DNA of 64,000 nt from Paludibacter sp. (GCA_010365115.1 JAAFGX010000011.1:59760-123759), one strand, 5' to 3'. Shown: positions 34,701-43,345, counted from the first letter of the stretch. The notes: a model not told the origin generated them from the letters alone. Numbers and translations are program-made.

Positions 34701-36230
34701 GCCTTTTAATAATTTTACTATCAATGCATCAGGAGCAGTTACCGCATCTGTCGAAAACTCTCCAACCTGATACGTTTGACCCCCATAGGTATATTCGTAA
34801 GACACGCCCAACACTTCATCAGGATTCAGTGTATTTCTTAACGAAATAATTCCTAAGGTAGAATTGAGTGTGTATTCTGAAGGATCAAGGCGTCTGGCGC
34901 TTTCAATTTTCTCGTAATCCTCACCGCCATTTACTCCAAATCCGGTATATTGAGCTGACAATAATGAGTTTGTTAGTTGTATATCTCTTATACCTACAAT
35001 TCCGCTCACTTCATCGTAAAGTTTATTGGCTTTGTTTTTGGGTAATTTGCTTGGATATATTGGTAATTTCCAATGATCATTATCGACAGAATCGGTTTCG
35101 GCCAAATCCATAAAAGCCACAATATTTCTAGCCTGATCGTAATTACCACGCTTATTTGTAATCCACGCCTCTACTCTATTTATGGTGATACCTGAAGAAA
35201 TATACGGAAGTTTATTCATGGCGCTTTCGTAATTATCTCTGAAATAATGACTCAGAAAATAATGGCGGTTGTCATCGTAATCATCAATATTCACTTCAAA
35301 TTTGGTAGTTTGTGCTCCACCCTTAGAACTGACCGTTTGCGTTTCCGATTCTTGTTGCGAGGCAATGGCCGAAACATTTAATTTTCCGAATTGCATTTCG
35401 GTTTTTACACCAAACAAAGCCGTACTTCCCGAAATCAGAGAGCTATTCAGTTGCATGCTAACGTTACCAGCCTCAATACTCTTAACTATGTCGTCTTCTT
35501 TGCCTTTATATGCCAGTTTCACCATTTTCTGGTCGAAATCGAAACTTGATTCTGTATTATAGTTCAAACCAAAATTCACTTTTTCACCCACTTTTCCGGT
35601 GACATTGATTTGAATTTTTTCATCAAATTCAAAATTCCCTGTTTTGCGCATACGTTCGGTAAGTGCCGGATTCTCAATGGAATTACTTTTATATCCAAAT
35701 ATAAGTTCGGCCGATCCTGAGGTTTTTATTTGCACTCCACCGGGTCCAAAAATTTTATCAGCCGGTCCAATATTGAACTTCATATCGGATATAGAAAATT
35801 TATCTTCATTATTTGCAGCTGATTTGGCATTTTTTTCTTTCCAGTAATGCTGCATGTCATTTTTTGCTGAATAGTTCCGATATTCCTGCTCAGTCATCAA
35901 AAACGGAGTGGCTATTTCGGAGTCACCAATAAATGTTCTCAAAATGTAATTTCCCGATTCGATATCGTACTCAACCACCGATTTAACATTGTCGGGTATT
36001 GGAGCATCCATCGGATATTTTGTATTCAGCTCTTCGTAAGAATTTTGAGTAAGCTTTTTGATAGGAAAAGTTGGTGTTTCAGGTTTTGTAGAATCTGAAA
36101 CTGTAGTGGAATTCTGAGGAACCTGAGGCGCAACAGCTGCAAATTCACCCGCCTTTGCATAGGGATAAATGGAGCTGAGAACAATGCCACAGATAAATAA
36201 TATTGGAAAAATTTTATTTGAAAAATTCAT
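28761..36230 (-). CDS. sprA: SprA, type IX secretion system translocon
   Basis: A 2489-residue outer-membrane protein forming the very large beta-barrel channel of the type IX secretion system. A signal peptide (NKIFPILFICGIVLSSIYP) is followed by repeated barrel segments such as GKVGEKVNFGLNYNTESSFD, and by the family-typical LAYLDDFESTKTTIDIHYP and SGEIWVNELRMSEFDESGG. Length is normal for SprA. The start is the ATG at 36228-36230. It follows ruvA by 54 bases on the same strand, as in other Bacteroidota, and shares its promoter. Clients carry a C-terminal sorting domain; one example is the M1 peptidase at 48599. Confidence 0.97.
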   Translation of the reverse strand: MNFSNKIFPILFICGIVLSSIYPYAKAGEFAAVAPQVPQNSTTVSDSTKPETPTFPIKKLTQNSYEELNTKYPMDAPIPDNVKSVVEYDIESGNYILRTFIGDSEIATPFLMTEQEYRNYSAKNDMQHYWKEKNAKSAANNEDKFSISDMKFNIGPADKIFGPGGVQIKTSGSAELIFGYKSNSIENPALTERMRKTGNFEFDEKIQINVTGKVGEKVNFGLNYNTESSFDFDQKMVKLAYKGKEDDIVKSIEAGNVSMQLNSSLISGSTALFGVKTEMQFGKLNVSAIASQQESETQTVSSKGGAQTTKFEVNIDDYDDNRHYFLSHYFRDNYESAMNKLPYISSGITINRVEAWITNKRGNYDQARNIVAFMDLAETDSVDNDHWKLPIYPSKLPKNKANKLYDEVSGIVGIRDIQLTNSLLSAQYTGFGVNGGEDYEKIESARRLDPSEYTLNSTLGIISLRNTLNPDEVLGVSYEYTYGGQTYQVGEFSTDAVTAPDALIVKLLKGTAQSPQLKLWDLMMKNVYSLGAMEIQPDNFKFVIVYRNDSIGTDLQYITEGNIKNQILLRVMNLDKLDSKNNTNPDGKFDFVEGYTALSNSGRIIFPVLEPFGSHLARKIGNPKIAEDYIFQELYDSTLVVAQEYSEKNKFKLVGEYKASSGAEIRLNAMNVPRGSVTVTAGGATLRENVDYTVDYTMGSVTILNQSLIESGTKIDVKLENQSMFSMQRKSLIGTHLEYQFSKDFTLGGTIMHLSEMPLTTKVNTGSEPISNTIWGMNTSWRTESQLLTNILDKIPFVNATKPSTIALNAEYAQLIPGHSKVVSAAGLAYLDDFESTKTTIDIHYPVNWYLASTPYDPDPDALFKEAALSNNVEYGKNRSLLSWFYVDPVFNLDVPNTPSYIRNDLDAKSNHLTRRVYEQEIFPNRETRIGESSSLTIMNLSYYPTERGPFNLDVSGMNPDGSLKDPTKRWGGIMRKLDATDFETSNIEYLEFWMMDPFINDKTGTDKGGDLYFNLGDISEDVLKDGKKMFEHGLPFDGDVTKTDTTTWGRVPKIQSTVTAFSGDRKNQDVGLDGLINESEFVYPTYKKYLDQLNALITPDARQKMEDDPFSPLNDPSGDNYHFYRGTDYDNQKLDILTRYKHYNGTEGNSPDANNVAEKYTTTATSLPDNEDINGDNTLNEYEKYFQYRVKLNPERMNIGENFITDKITSDVTLENKNVEPVTWYQFKIPIRQFDKKIGSIRNFKSIRFIRMFLTGFEKETHLRFATLDLVRGEWRNFNKPLYSSTTVPVSDGKLDVQAVNVEENADKTPVNYILPPGVSRETDPGQPQLLQQNEQSMALRVTDLAPGDARGVYKNTSFDMRQYKRLQMFVHAEKMLEDTRELNDYNLTCFVRIGSDMVNNYYEYEIPLRLTPAGNYIGSISPQQEHPDRYIVWNPDNLFDFSFATLTDAKLKRNKAKQSGTFNVSNLIPYIVYDPDKPLNKISIVGNPSISDVQNIMIGVRNASNGIKSGEIWVNELRMSEFDESGGWAAMANMAVGLSDIGSVNLSGRIETAGYGGLESNIMDRRLDDLYQMNFSTALELGRFLPEKAKLQIPAYFSYTNESLSPKYNPLDQDVLLSEALDNTSNQIQRDSLLSVSQSVNTSKSFNISSAKVNIKSKKPQFYDPANLTFTYAYNQTNQHSAEVEQNMTKDQRASVDYNFSFNPLPFEPFKSVKALDKPLFKIVKDFNFYYLPTSLSFNTNMNRQYSQIKLRDLNMSLTEPSPDETLDLTFSKDFMWNRQFDIKYDLTRAIKFSFQTAMNSNIEEPYKSPEINPDYYNEWRDSVWSSIRKLGTPYTYQQVFSASWNLPINKIPLFDWITSNASYNSTYNWNRTAKIEGNNQIGNIATSMGAWQVDGQFNFENLYNKSKYLKDVNRRFSTQNNSNSPKFQPKTYTQTISLEKNKLITINHRLGSEKFNFKAVDKSGKPITVLFKTKNATTIEITPKMDADSVLLTIVSLDPNIQSAAKTTVDFVVRTLMMVRRASITYRESNSMVLPGFKQEPGFIGQQKVNGIYAPGYAFSFGFTDDNTINNAINNNWLYISDSIVTPATSAFTSDLDLKASIEPIPGLKIDLSAKRYLASNTSVQYMFKDPITETMPSTFNGSYNITMMAISTAFKPIGTAEQNYNSELFENFRNNRQTIANRLTQSYTRYPDAGFLKDTPYASKDFDPANGAYKLNSADVLIPAFLAAYTGRDVNSIDTNPFLSLLSILPNWRINYDGLSQIDWIKDIFKSISITHAYTCKYSIGSYTSFSTWVAMDDGNNSLGYVRDVKNDNPIPSSPFDISTVSLMEQFSPLVGVNVAMKNSMTGKLEYRKQRNLSLNLSSTQLVEAASDEFVVGMGYLLKDFDVILKLKSNKQSTIKNDLKLNADLSYKDIKTLLRKVDENITQASSGNKVFTLKIIADYVFSSKVNVQLFYDRQMSSPLISSSFPVSSTNFGMSFKFMLTR

Positions 36231-36284
36231 AAATTTAATACTAATGCATAATTCATAACTAGTGGACAAAAATAGATGACTTTA

Positions 36285-36875
36285 TTACATCATTTTAAGT
36301 GCCATCTTAATTAATTGTTCAACTTTAAGTTCGGGTTGGTCTTTTAAAATTTTATCTACTGTTTTTTGCGAAGCAGCCGAGGCAAAACCAAGCATAACCA
36401 GTGCCGAAATTGCTTCTTCTTTTCTTTCGTTTACAGCATTGGAGATAAGTAGTGGGAATTCACTGCCACCAGCACCTTTCACTATTTTATCCTTTAAATC
36501 AATAATAATCCGTTGAGCGGTTTTGGTACCAATCCCTTTGATGGCATTTAACGCCGAAACATTTCCCGAAGCTATCATTTCCTGGATTTCTTGTGCTGTG
36601 TACGATGACATTATCATTCTGGCTGTATTTGCACCAATTCCAGAAACAGAAATGAGTAACAAAAACAAATGACGTTCGCTTTGATACCGAAATCCATAAA
36701 GCACATGAGCATCTTCACGTATGGCTTCATATACAAAAAGCTTGGTCGAAGTCTGTTCATTCAGAAAAGAAAATGTTGGCAATGTTATATTTATAAAATA
36801 GCCTATTCCAGCAGTTTCGAGTACAACATACGCCGGAGTAAGCTCTTTAATTTCACCCTTAATGTAATCTATCAT
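36285..36875 (-). CDS. ruvA: Holliday junction branch migration protein RuvA
   Basis: A 196-residue DNA-binding subunit of the RuvAB branch-migration motor. The N-terminal OB-fold starts MIDYIKGEIKELTPAYVVLE. Two helix-hairpin-helix motifs follow (LLISVSGIGANTARMIMSS and LNAIKGIGTKTAQRIIIDL). The C-terminal RuvB-contact domain contains EEAISALVMLGFASAASQK. Length is standard. It heads the operon with sprA behind an excellent promoter match. Confidence 0.98.
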   Translation of the reverse strand: MIDYIKGEIKELTPAYVVLETAGIGYFINITLPTFSFLNEQTSTKLFVYEAIREDAHVLYGFRYQSERHLFLLLISVSGIGANTARMIMSSYTAQEIQEMIASGNVSALNAIKGIGTKTAQRIIIDLKDKIVKGAGGSEFPLLISNAVNERKEEAISALVMLGFASAASQKTVDKILKDQPELKVEQLIKMALKMM

Positions 36876-36914
36876 TATAAATTATTAAATTTTAAATTCC
36901 TGAATTTTAACTTG

Positions 36915-36945
36915 CAAATATACTGATAATTTACGACCCTTCAAA
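36915..36945 (-). promoter_or_regulatory. Promoter of ruvA-sprA
   Basis: On the minus strand TTTG (36942-36945), exactly 19 bases, then TATATTTG (36915-36922). The -7 box is 39 bases before the ruvA ATG. Confidence 0.82.
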
Positions 36946-37150
36946 ATAACCAAATTCTCTGAACCTGAATTATTAGTAACTTTAAAATCAATAACGATTT
37001 ATTTAAAAAAATAGTACAAATGAAGTTGAAAAAAGAATAAATACCTATTGTTTTATCTATTATTTAGAGATTTTCTACATTCCAGATATTATTAATTCAT
37101 TTTCTATGAATAGAACAAAATTTAAGCACACATTTAAACAAACTCTTATA

Positions 37151-37184
37151 ATACTTGTTATCTAATTAAATACTTGTTATCTAA
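37151..37184 (+). repeat. 15-bp direct repeat, two copies
   Basis: ATACTTGTTATCTAA occurs at 37151-37165 and 37170-37184, separated by four bases, immediately left of the inverted-repeat element. It could be a regulator site pair or an insertion scar. Confidence 0.75.
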
Positions 37185-37187
37185 ATT

Positions 37188-37358
37188 GGGGCTGCTGAAA
37201 AAGTATTTTTGTCAACCTCATGAAATTATATTAAGGTGCTTCCAAAATATAAAGTGCAAGGGAAATAGCCATTTTTAACTAATAGCATTACACTTGAATT
37301 TGAAAATGTGATAATATTTAGCTGTATATCAATGAAATAGCAGTTTTTCAGCAAACCC
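37188..37358. mobile_element. MITE-like element or insertion-sequence remnant, about 171 bp
   Basis: The left end GGGGCTGCTGAAAAAGTATTT and the right end (inverse) GGGTTTGCTGAAAAACTGC form imperfect terminal inverted repeats, with nine central bases, GCTGAAAAA, identical. The inside has no open frame. Flanks are AT-rich and similar (TAAATT and TAATTA), but an exact target duplication cannot be called. It occupies much of the gap between ruvA and the superoxide dismutase gene; nothing else was seen there from 36946 to 37397. Confidence 0.55.
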
Positions 37359-37397
37359 TAATTAAAAAAACTATATTAATTTTAAAATCAATTAACA

Positions 37398-38072
37398 ATG
37401 AAACGATTAACTTTCCTCTTAGTTTTAATTATCAGCACCTCAGTGCTCGTTATGGGTCAGTTCAAACTGGCTAAATTACCTTACAAATACAATGCGTTGG
37501 AACCTTACATTGACAGTACTACAATGTATATTCATTACAATTTTCATCATCAGGGGTATGCAACCAACCTGAACAAAGCATTGGAGAAATACCCTGAACT
37601 TTACAAAAAAGACATTGCGGAGCTGCTTCAAAACATCAAAGAATTGCCCGCAGATATTCAAACTACTGTAAGAAACAATGGCGGCGGTTATTATAATCAT
37701 AACTTGTTCTGGAAAATGATGGCTCCGGCAGGCACAACAAAAATGTCGGGAAAGTTGGAAAAGAAACTCATTGACAATTTTGGTAGTGTAGAAGCTTTCA
37801 AAACTGAATTCGAAAAAGCAGGGATGACCCGATTTGGTTCCGGATGGGCATGGCTGGTAAAAGTACCATCTGGCAAACTGAAAATATCTTCTACTGCAAA
37901 TCAGGACAGCCCGATAAATTCAGATGCAGAAGTTAAAGGCAAACCAGTATTGACTTTGGATGTTTGGGAACATGCATATTATCTGAAATACCAAAATAAA
38001 CGGGCAGCTTATGTTAAAGCATTCTGGAGTGTAGTAAATTGGGATGAGGTGGAAAAATTAATTGATAATTAA
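37398..38072 (+). CDS. Superoxide dismutase (Fe/Mn family) with signal peptide
   Basis: A 224-residue Fe/Mn superoxide dismutase. The first 20 residues (KRLTFLLVLIISTSVLVMG) form a signal peptide, so the enzyme should be exported, unlike the usual cytoplasmic SodB. Metal ligands are visible as His in TMYIHYNFHHQGYA, His in YYNHNLFWKMM, and Asp/His in LTLDVWEHAYYLKYQNKR. GSGWAWLV is the usual conserved stretch. Iron versus manganese cannot be settled by eye. The gene is monocistronic, ending in a strong terminator. Confidence 0.93.
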   Translation: MKRLTFLLVLIISTSVLVMGQFKLAKLPYKYNALEPYIDSTTMYIHYNFHHQGYATNLNKALEKYPELYKKDIAELLQNIKELPADIQTTVRNNGGGYYNHNLFWKMMAPAGTTKMSGKLEKKLIDNFGSVEAFKTEFEKAGMTRFGSGWAWLVKVPSGKLKISSTANQDSPINSDAEVKGKPVLTLDVWEHAYYLKYQNKRAAYVKAFWSVVNWDEVEKLIDN

Positions 38073-38090
38073 GCCAAGATATTACAACCG

Positions 38091-38129
38091 AATAATAGCC
38101 TGATTTACAAAATAAGTCGGGCTATTATT
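38091..38129 (+). terminator. Terminator after superoxide dismutase gene
   Basis: Stem AATAATAGCC(t)GA pairs with TC(g)GGCTATTATT, followed by TTTAAT. Confidence 0.82.
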
Positions 38130-38154
38130 TTAATAATCAGAACAAACTTTGAGC

Positions 38155-38162
38155 TAAATTTG
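38155..38162 (+). promoter_or_regulatory. Candidate -7 element for the DCC-family gene
   Basis: TAAATTTG matches TAnnTTTG and lies about 40 bases before the start codon. No clear -33 box. Confidence 0.4.
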
Positions 38163-38200
38163 TGTATTGACCTGTCTTTAAGTTAAATTTAAACCATTCG

Positions 38201-38602
38201 ATGTATCCAAATCATATAATTATTTTCGATGGCGTATGCAATTTATGTTGCGGTTGGGTAAATTTTCTGATCCGTAAGGATAAATATGCCAAATTTACAT
38301 TTGCTTCACTCCAATCGGAAAGCGGAAAAAAATTATCGGATATTCAGAAATTGAATTCTATCAAAACAGACAGTATAATATACATAAAAGACAATCAACA
38401 TTTTATCGAATCGGAAGCCATTCTTGAAATAATAAAAGATCTGGGAGGATTTTGGAAATTATTCTTAATATTCCGATTCTTACCTACATCAATTCTCAAT
38501 CTGTTTTATAAGTATATAGCCCAAAAACGATACAAAGTCTTTGGAAAAAGGGTATCGTGCATGATTCCGACGCCTGAGCTTCAAAAAAGATTCTTAACAT
38601 AA
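38201..38602 (+). CDS. DCC-family thiol-disulfide oxidoreductase-like protein (DUF393)
   Basis: A 133-residue protein with the family signature IIFDGVCNLCCGWVNFLIRK, in which D-x-x-C-x-x-C gives the name DCC. The later segment LGGFWKLFLIFRFLPTSIL is amphipathic or membrane-associated. The thioredoxin-like fold suggests redox activity, but no substrate is known. Length is typical. It stands between two other genes, each with its own -7 element. Confidence 0.87.
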   Translation: MYPNHIIIFDGVCNLCCGWVNFLIRKDKYAKFTFASLQSESGKKLSDIQKLNSIKTDSIIYIKDNQHFIESEAILEIIKDLGGFWKLFLIFRFLPTSILNLFYKYIAQKRYKVFGKRVSCMIPTPELQKRFLT

Positions 38603-38636
38603 ACCCAAAAAAGATAAGATATTCCATCTTTTGCAG

Positions 38637-38644
38637 TAACTTTG
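38637..38644 (+). promoter_or_regulatory. Candidate -7 element for the PBP1A gene
   Basis: TAACTTTG, followed by CACC, matches the -7 consensus and lies about 50 bases before the ATG. The -33 region is not clear. Confidence 0.45.
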
Positions 38645-38696
38645 CACCACAATTTCGAACAGTAAATTACTACAAATAAATATTCAACTTAGCAGT

Positions 38697-41126
38697 ATGT
38701 TAGAGTTAATAAAAGTCTGGTGGGGAAAATTCTTAACGCTGATTTCCATTATTTGGGAATTCATAAAAGTAAGATGGAAAAAATTTATTTTTTGGAGGAA
38801 AAAGCGTTATTACCGCTTTCGTGGATTAGTTTGGTTCCGAAAAATCGGTAATGCTTTTCTTACCTTAATTGTATTGTTTATTATTTATTTGTTTATTGTT
38901 GATATCAATTTCCTCTGGCTTTTTGGTAAATCGCCAGGCTTGAGCAATATTAGTAATCCAAACCAAAGTGTAGCTTCGGTTATCTACACATCGGATGGTA
39001 AAGTGATGGGCAAATATTTCCGTGAAAACAGAACTCCTGTTACTTTCGGTGAAATTTCTCCAAAATTAATCGAAACCCTTATTGCAACAGAAGATGAGCG
39101 TTTTTACAAGCATTTCGGAATTGATTTTCAAGCTGTTTTTGCAGCCCTGAAAGACATGACACAAGGCAAAAGCCGTGGGGCAAGCACCATTACCCAACAA
39201 TTGGTGAAAAACATGTACAAAACCCGAAATCAATACTCCACCGGTTTGTTTGGCTATATTCCTGGTGTTAATTTGATTATCAGCAAAACAAAAGAATGGA
39301 CAACGGCAATTAAAATTGAAATGTTTTATACAAAACAAGACATTCTAACCATGTATCTCAATACAGTGGATTTTGGGAGTAATGCGTTCGGAATACACAC
39401 AGCCGCAAAAACATTCTTTAAAACAAAACCATCCAAACTGAATTACGAGCAATCAGCCACATTGGTAGGATTATTAAAAGCCACAACAACTTACAGTCCA
39501 ATTTCGCACCCAAAACGGTCGATGGAGCGTAGAAATGTAGTGCTCGAAAATCTGGTAGCACGCAAAATCATTACTCAATATGATTGCGATTCACTAAAAA
39601 AAATCCCTATTCAATTGAATTTCAGCGTAGAGCAATCCTATGATGGCGATGCCTTGCATTTTCGTGCCTATCTGGATAAATACCTTCAGGATTGGCAAGA
39701 TGAGTCTGGTTTTGATATTTTTTCCGATGGTTTGAAAATTTATGTTACTATCGATTCGCGCATGCAAAAATATGCCGAAGAAGCAGTAAACAAACAAATG
39801 CGAACCATCCAACGCAGGTTTTTCGATCATTGGCGAGGACAAAATCCATGGCAAGATGAAAACCATAAGGATATTGTAAACTTTGTGGAGGATATTGCTA
39901 AAAAAACAAAGTATTATTCTTCGCTGTCTAAAAGGTTTGATAACAATAAAGATTCAATTGATAAATATTTGAACCTGCCTCACCGAATGAAAGTTTTCGA
40001 CTACAACAAAGGTGAAAAAGACACAACATTCAGCGTAATGGATTCCATAAAATACATGAATCACTATTTGCACAGCAGTTTTGTAGCCATGGAACCCGAA
40101 ACAGGCAATGTTAAAGCATGGGTAGGCGATATAGATTTTAAATTCTGGCAATACGACAAAGTAGCGCAAGCTAAACGTCAACCCGGATCAACCTTTAAAT
40201 TGTTTGTTTACACTGCCGCCATAATGAACGGTATGTCGCCTTGCGATAAAATGACCGACAAACGTGTTACGTGGGATTATGTTGAAAAAGGAGAACCTAA
40301 AAGCTGGAGCCCGCACAATGCCAACCGTGTATTTACCGGAACAACTATGACGCTAAAACATGCATTCGGGCGTTCGATCAATTCAGTGGCAGTACAACTG
40401 GCAGAGAAATACGGCATAAAAGAAATTATAAAATACGCACATTTACTTGGAATAAGAACGCCACTTGAAGAGCAACCTTCATTAAGTCTGGGTTCGTCAG
40501 ATATTTCGTTGCTAGAACTGGTAAATTCATTTGGAACAATTGTTAACGAAGGCGTTTATCACGATCCAATACTCATTACACGTATCGAGGATAAAGACGG
40601 AAATATTGTTTATCAACCCAATAAAGAACAGATAAGAGTAATTCCTTATGAAGATGCGTGGTTGGTGACCGAATTGCTAAAAGGTGGTATGACCGAACCT
40701 GGTGCCACCACACAAGCTTTATGGGAATGGGACATATTCCGTTACAATACCGATTTTGGTGGAAAAACCGGAACGTCATCTAATCATTCCGATGCATGGT
40801 TTGTGGGTGTAACAAAAAACCTGATAGGCGGCGCATGGGTTGGCGGCGAACACAGAAGCGTACATTTCCGTACCGGCCAATTGGGCGAAGGAAGCAAAAC
40901 TGCTTTACCTATTTTCGGATTGTTTATGGAAAAAGTGCTGAAAGATGAAAAACTGAAACAATACCGTGGAAAATTTCCTACAAAACCTAAGGAAACCATT
41001 TTACGAAACTATAAATGTCAAACCTACATTCGTCCCGATACTACTGCAAGGGATTCTTCTGACGAAGCATTAGAAAATGTTATAGAGGAAATACCGTTAA
41101 CAGATGAAATAAAGTCTGTAGAATAA
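38697..41126 (+). CDS. Penicillin-binding protein 1A (bifunctional class A)
   Basis: An 809-residue membrane enzyme that polymerises and cross-links peptidoglycan. A basic cytoplasmic N-terminus leads to one transmembrane helix (FLTLIVLFIIYLFIVDINFL, about residues 60-80). The glycosyltransferase domain has ATEDERFYKHFGIDFQ and GASTITQQLVKNMYK. The transpeptidase domain carries S-x-x-K (RQPGSTFKLFVY), S-x-N (GRSINSVAVQLAEK) and K-T-G (FGGKTGTSSNHSDAWF). Length matches Bacteroidota PBP1A. It is monocistronic. Confidence 0.96.
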   Translation: MLELIKVWWGKFLTLISIIWEFIKVRWKKFIFWRKKRYYRFRGLVWFRKIGNAFLTLIVLFIIYLFIVDINFLWLFGKSPGLSNISNPNQSVASVIYTSDGKVMGKYFRENRTPVTFGEISPKLIETLIATEDERFYKHFGIDFQAVFAALKDMTQGKSRGASTITQQLVKNMYKTRNQYSTGLFGYIPGVNLIISKTKEWTTAIKIEMFYTKQDILTMYLNTVDFGSNAFGIHTAAKTFFKTKPSKLNYEQSATLVGLLKATTTYSPISHPKRSMERRNVVLENLVARKIITQYDCDSLKKIPIQLNFSVEQSYDGDALHFRAYLDKYLQDWQDESGFDIFSDGLKIYVTIDSRMQKYAEEAVNKQMRTIQRRFFDHWRGQNPWQDENHKDIVNFVEDIAKKTKYYSSLSKRFDNNKDSIDKYLNLPHRMKVFDYNKGEKDTTFSVMDSIKYMNHYLHSSFVAMEPETGNVKAWVGDIDFKFWQYDKVAQAKRQPGSTFKLFVYTAAIMNGMSPCDKMTDKRVTWDYVEKGEPKSWSPHNANRVFTGTTMTLKHAFGRSINSVAVQLAEKYGIKEIIKYAHLLGIRTPLEEQPSLSLGSSDISLLELVNSFGTIVNEGVYHDPILITRIEDKDGNIVYQPNKEQIRVIPYEDAWLVTELLKGGMTEPGATTQALWEWDIFRYNTDFGGKTGTSSNHSDAWFVGVTKNLIGGAWVGGEHRSVHFRTGQLGEGSKTALPIFGLFMEKVLKDEKLKQYRGKFPTKPKETILRNYKCQTYIRPDTTARDSSDEALENVIEEIPLTDEIKSVE

Positions 41127-41283
41127 ATATCAATTAAAGCCGGATCTAAAAACGCTCGTTGTTTTTAATTTTATAAAACAAACAATAAATTTTTACCCAT
41201 TTTACTTTCTAATATTGTAAAATGTTATATTTTTGTATTAATATTTATTTCAAGTAAAATATTATCAAAAAATACAATTGAAA

Positions 41284-43323
41284 ATGAAAAAACTAACCCT
41301 ATTATTTATGACAGTTATATTGATGGCTTGTGGTGCTGATAAAGCAACAACTCCAAAAATTGAAGATTTCAAATATTCAGTCGATAAATTTGCAGATATT
41401 GAAATTTTACGGTACCGGGTTCCTGATTTTGAATCATTAAGTTTAAAACAAAAAGAACTTATTTATTATTTAAATCAGGCTGCGCTTGAAGGTCGTGATA
41501 TTCTTTATGATCAGAATAACAACTATAATCTTTGTGTTCGCAGGACGTTGGAAGCTGTTTATGAAAACTACTCCGGCGATAAGAATTCGACAGATTTTCA
41601 GAATATGACAACTTATCTGAAACGTGTGTGGATGGGAAACGGTTTTCATCATCATTATTCCGAAGATAAATTTATTCCTGAATTTTCAGAAGAATTTTTC
41701 GAAGATGTTTTAAAAAGTATTGACTCATCTAAGTTGCCGTTACTTGCAGGCGAAACAGTTGACACATTAATTGCCAAACTAAAACCTGTAATTTTTGACC
41801 CAGCAGTTTATCCAAAACGCACAAATCAAGGTGATGGTATTGATTTAATTCTTACTTCAGGTAATAATTTTTACGATGGAGTTACTCAAGCAGAAGTGGA
41901 GAATTTTTACAATAAAATGAAAATTCCAAACGATTCAACTCCCGTTTCGTATGGTTTGAATAGCAAATTGGTAAAAGAAAACGGTTTGTTAGTTGAAAAA
42001 ACCTATAAAGAAAATGGACTTTACGGTGCTGCTATTTCCAGAATCACGGATTGGTTAGAGAAAGCGGCTGAAGTGGCTGAAAACGACAAACAAAAGGATG
42101 TAATAAATACACTTATCAGTTTTTACAAAACCGGAAGTTTAAAAACGTACGATGAATATGCTATCAAATGGGTGGGAGATTTGGCTTCGAGTGTTGATTT
42201 TGTGAACGGTTTTACCGAAACTTACGGCGATCCGCTAGGAATGAAAGGAAGTTGGGAATCATTAGTTAACTTTAAAAACATTGAAGCTACCAAACGTACC
42301 GAAATTATCAGTTCGAACGCACAATGGTTTGAAGACAACTCGCCAATTGACCCAAAATTTAAAAAAGAAAAGGTAAAAGGAGTTTCGGCTAAAGTTATTA
42401 CTGCTACCATTTTAGCCGGCGATTGTTATCCTGCCACACCAATTGGAATTAATTTACCCAATTCAAATTGGATTCGTCACGAATATGGTTCAAAATCGGT
42501 AACCATCGAAAACATCACTGAAGCTTATGATCAGGCTTCGCTAGGAAATGGATTTGCCGAAGAATTTATGTGGAGCGATGTAGAACGCAAACGTGCTAAA
42601 GATTTTGCCTCGATGACAAATAATCTACATACCGATTTGCACGAATGCCTCGGTCATGGTTCGGGTAAATTGCTTCCTGGCGTTGATCCCGATGCGTTGA
42701 AATCGTATGGTTCAACCATTGAGGAAGCTCGTGCCGATTTATTCGGGTTATATTATATGGGTGACCCAAAAATTGTAGAATTAGGACTTTTGCCCGATAA
42801 AGAAGCGTACAAATCTGAATATTATCAATATATTATGAACGGTTTGATGACTCAGTTAACACGCATTCAACCCGGTAAAAACATAGAAGAATCGCACATG
42901 CGAAACCGTCAACTTATTGCCAAATGGGCATTTGAAAAAGGAAAAGCCAACAATGTAATTGAAATTAAAAAACGTGATGGTGAAACATTTGTCGTGATAA
43001 ATGATTATGTAAAACTTCGAACATTGTTCGGGCAATTGCTTGCTGTCATTCAGCAAATTAAATCGACCGGAGATTATGAAGGTGGTAAAAACATAGTTGA
43101 AAGTTATGCCGTAAAAGTAAATCCTACTTTGCATGCAGAAGTGCTGGATCGTTATAAAAAGCTGAATCTAGCTCCTTATCGCGGTTTTGTAAATCCAGTT
43201 TATACACTTGTAAAAAACAAGGATGGCAAAGTAACCGACGTTACCATTTCGTACGACGAAAATTATTTGGATCAAAACCTACGCTATTCAAAAGAGTACT
43301 CAAGTTTGCCAACTTTTAATTAA
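41284..43323 (+). CDS. Dipeptidyl peptidase III family (M49) lipoprotein
   Basis: A 679-residue zinc peptidase releasing dipeptides from peptide N-termini. The zinc motif is HECLGH (near residue 452; the family has H-E-x-x-G-H) and the third ligand is in EEARADLFGLYYM about 30 residues later. The signal peptide ends LMACGADK, so it is a lipoprotein in the envelope. The ATG at 41284 is chosen over an in-frame TTG two codons earlier. A -7 match TATTTTTG is at 41228-41235. A terminator follows directly. Confidence 0.93.
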   Translation: MKKLTLLFMTVILMACGADKATTPKIEDFKYSVDKFADIEILRYRVPDFESLSLKQKELIYYLNQAALEGRDILYDQNNNYNLCVRRTLEAVYENYSGDKNSTDFQNMTTYLKRVWMGNGFHHHYSEDKFIPEFSEEFFEDVLKSIDSSKLPLLAGETVDTLIAKLKPVIFDPAVYPKRTNQGDGIDLILTSGNNFYDGVTQAEVENFYNKMKIPNDSTPVSYGLNSKLVKENGLLVEKTYKENGLYGAAISRITDWLEKAAEVAENDKQKDVINTLISFYKTGSLKTYDEYAIKWVGDLASSVDFVNGFTETYGDPLGMKGSWESLVNFKNIEATKRTEIISSNAQWFEDNSPIDPKFKKEKVKGVSAKVITATILAGDCYPATPIGINLPNSNWIRHEYGSKSVTIENITEAYDQASLGNGFAEEFMWSDVERKRAKDFASMTNNLHTDLHECLGHGSGKLLPGVDPDALKSYGSTIEEARADLFGLYYMGDPKIVELGLLPDKEAYKSEYYQYIMNGLMTQLTRIQPGKNIEESHMRNRQLIAKWAFEKGKANNVIEIKKRDGETFVVINDYVKLRTLFGQLLAVIQQIKSTGDYEGGKNIVESYAVKVNPTLHAEVLDRYKKLNLAPYRGFVNPVYTLVKNKDGKVTDVTISYDENYLDQNLRYSKEYSSLPTFN

Positions 43324-43345
43324 TTTAGCTTAGTGATATACTTTC

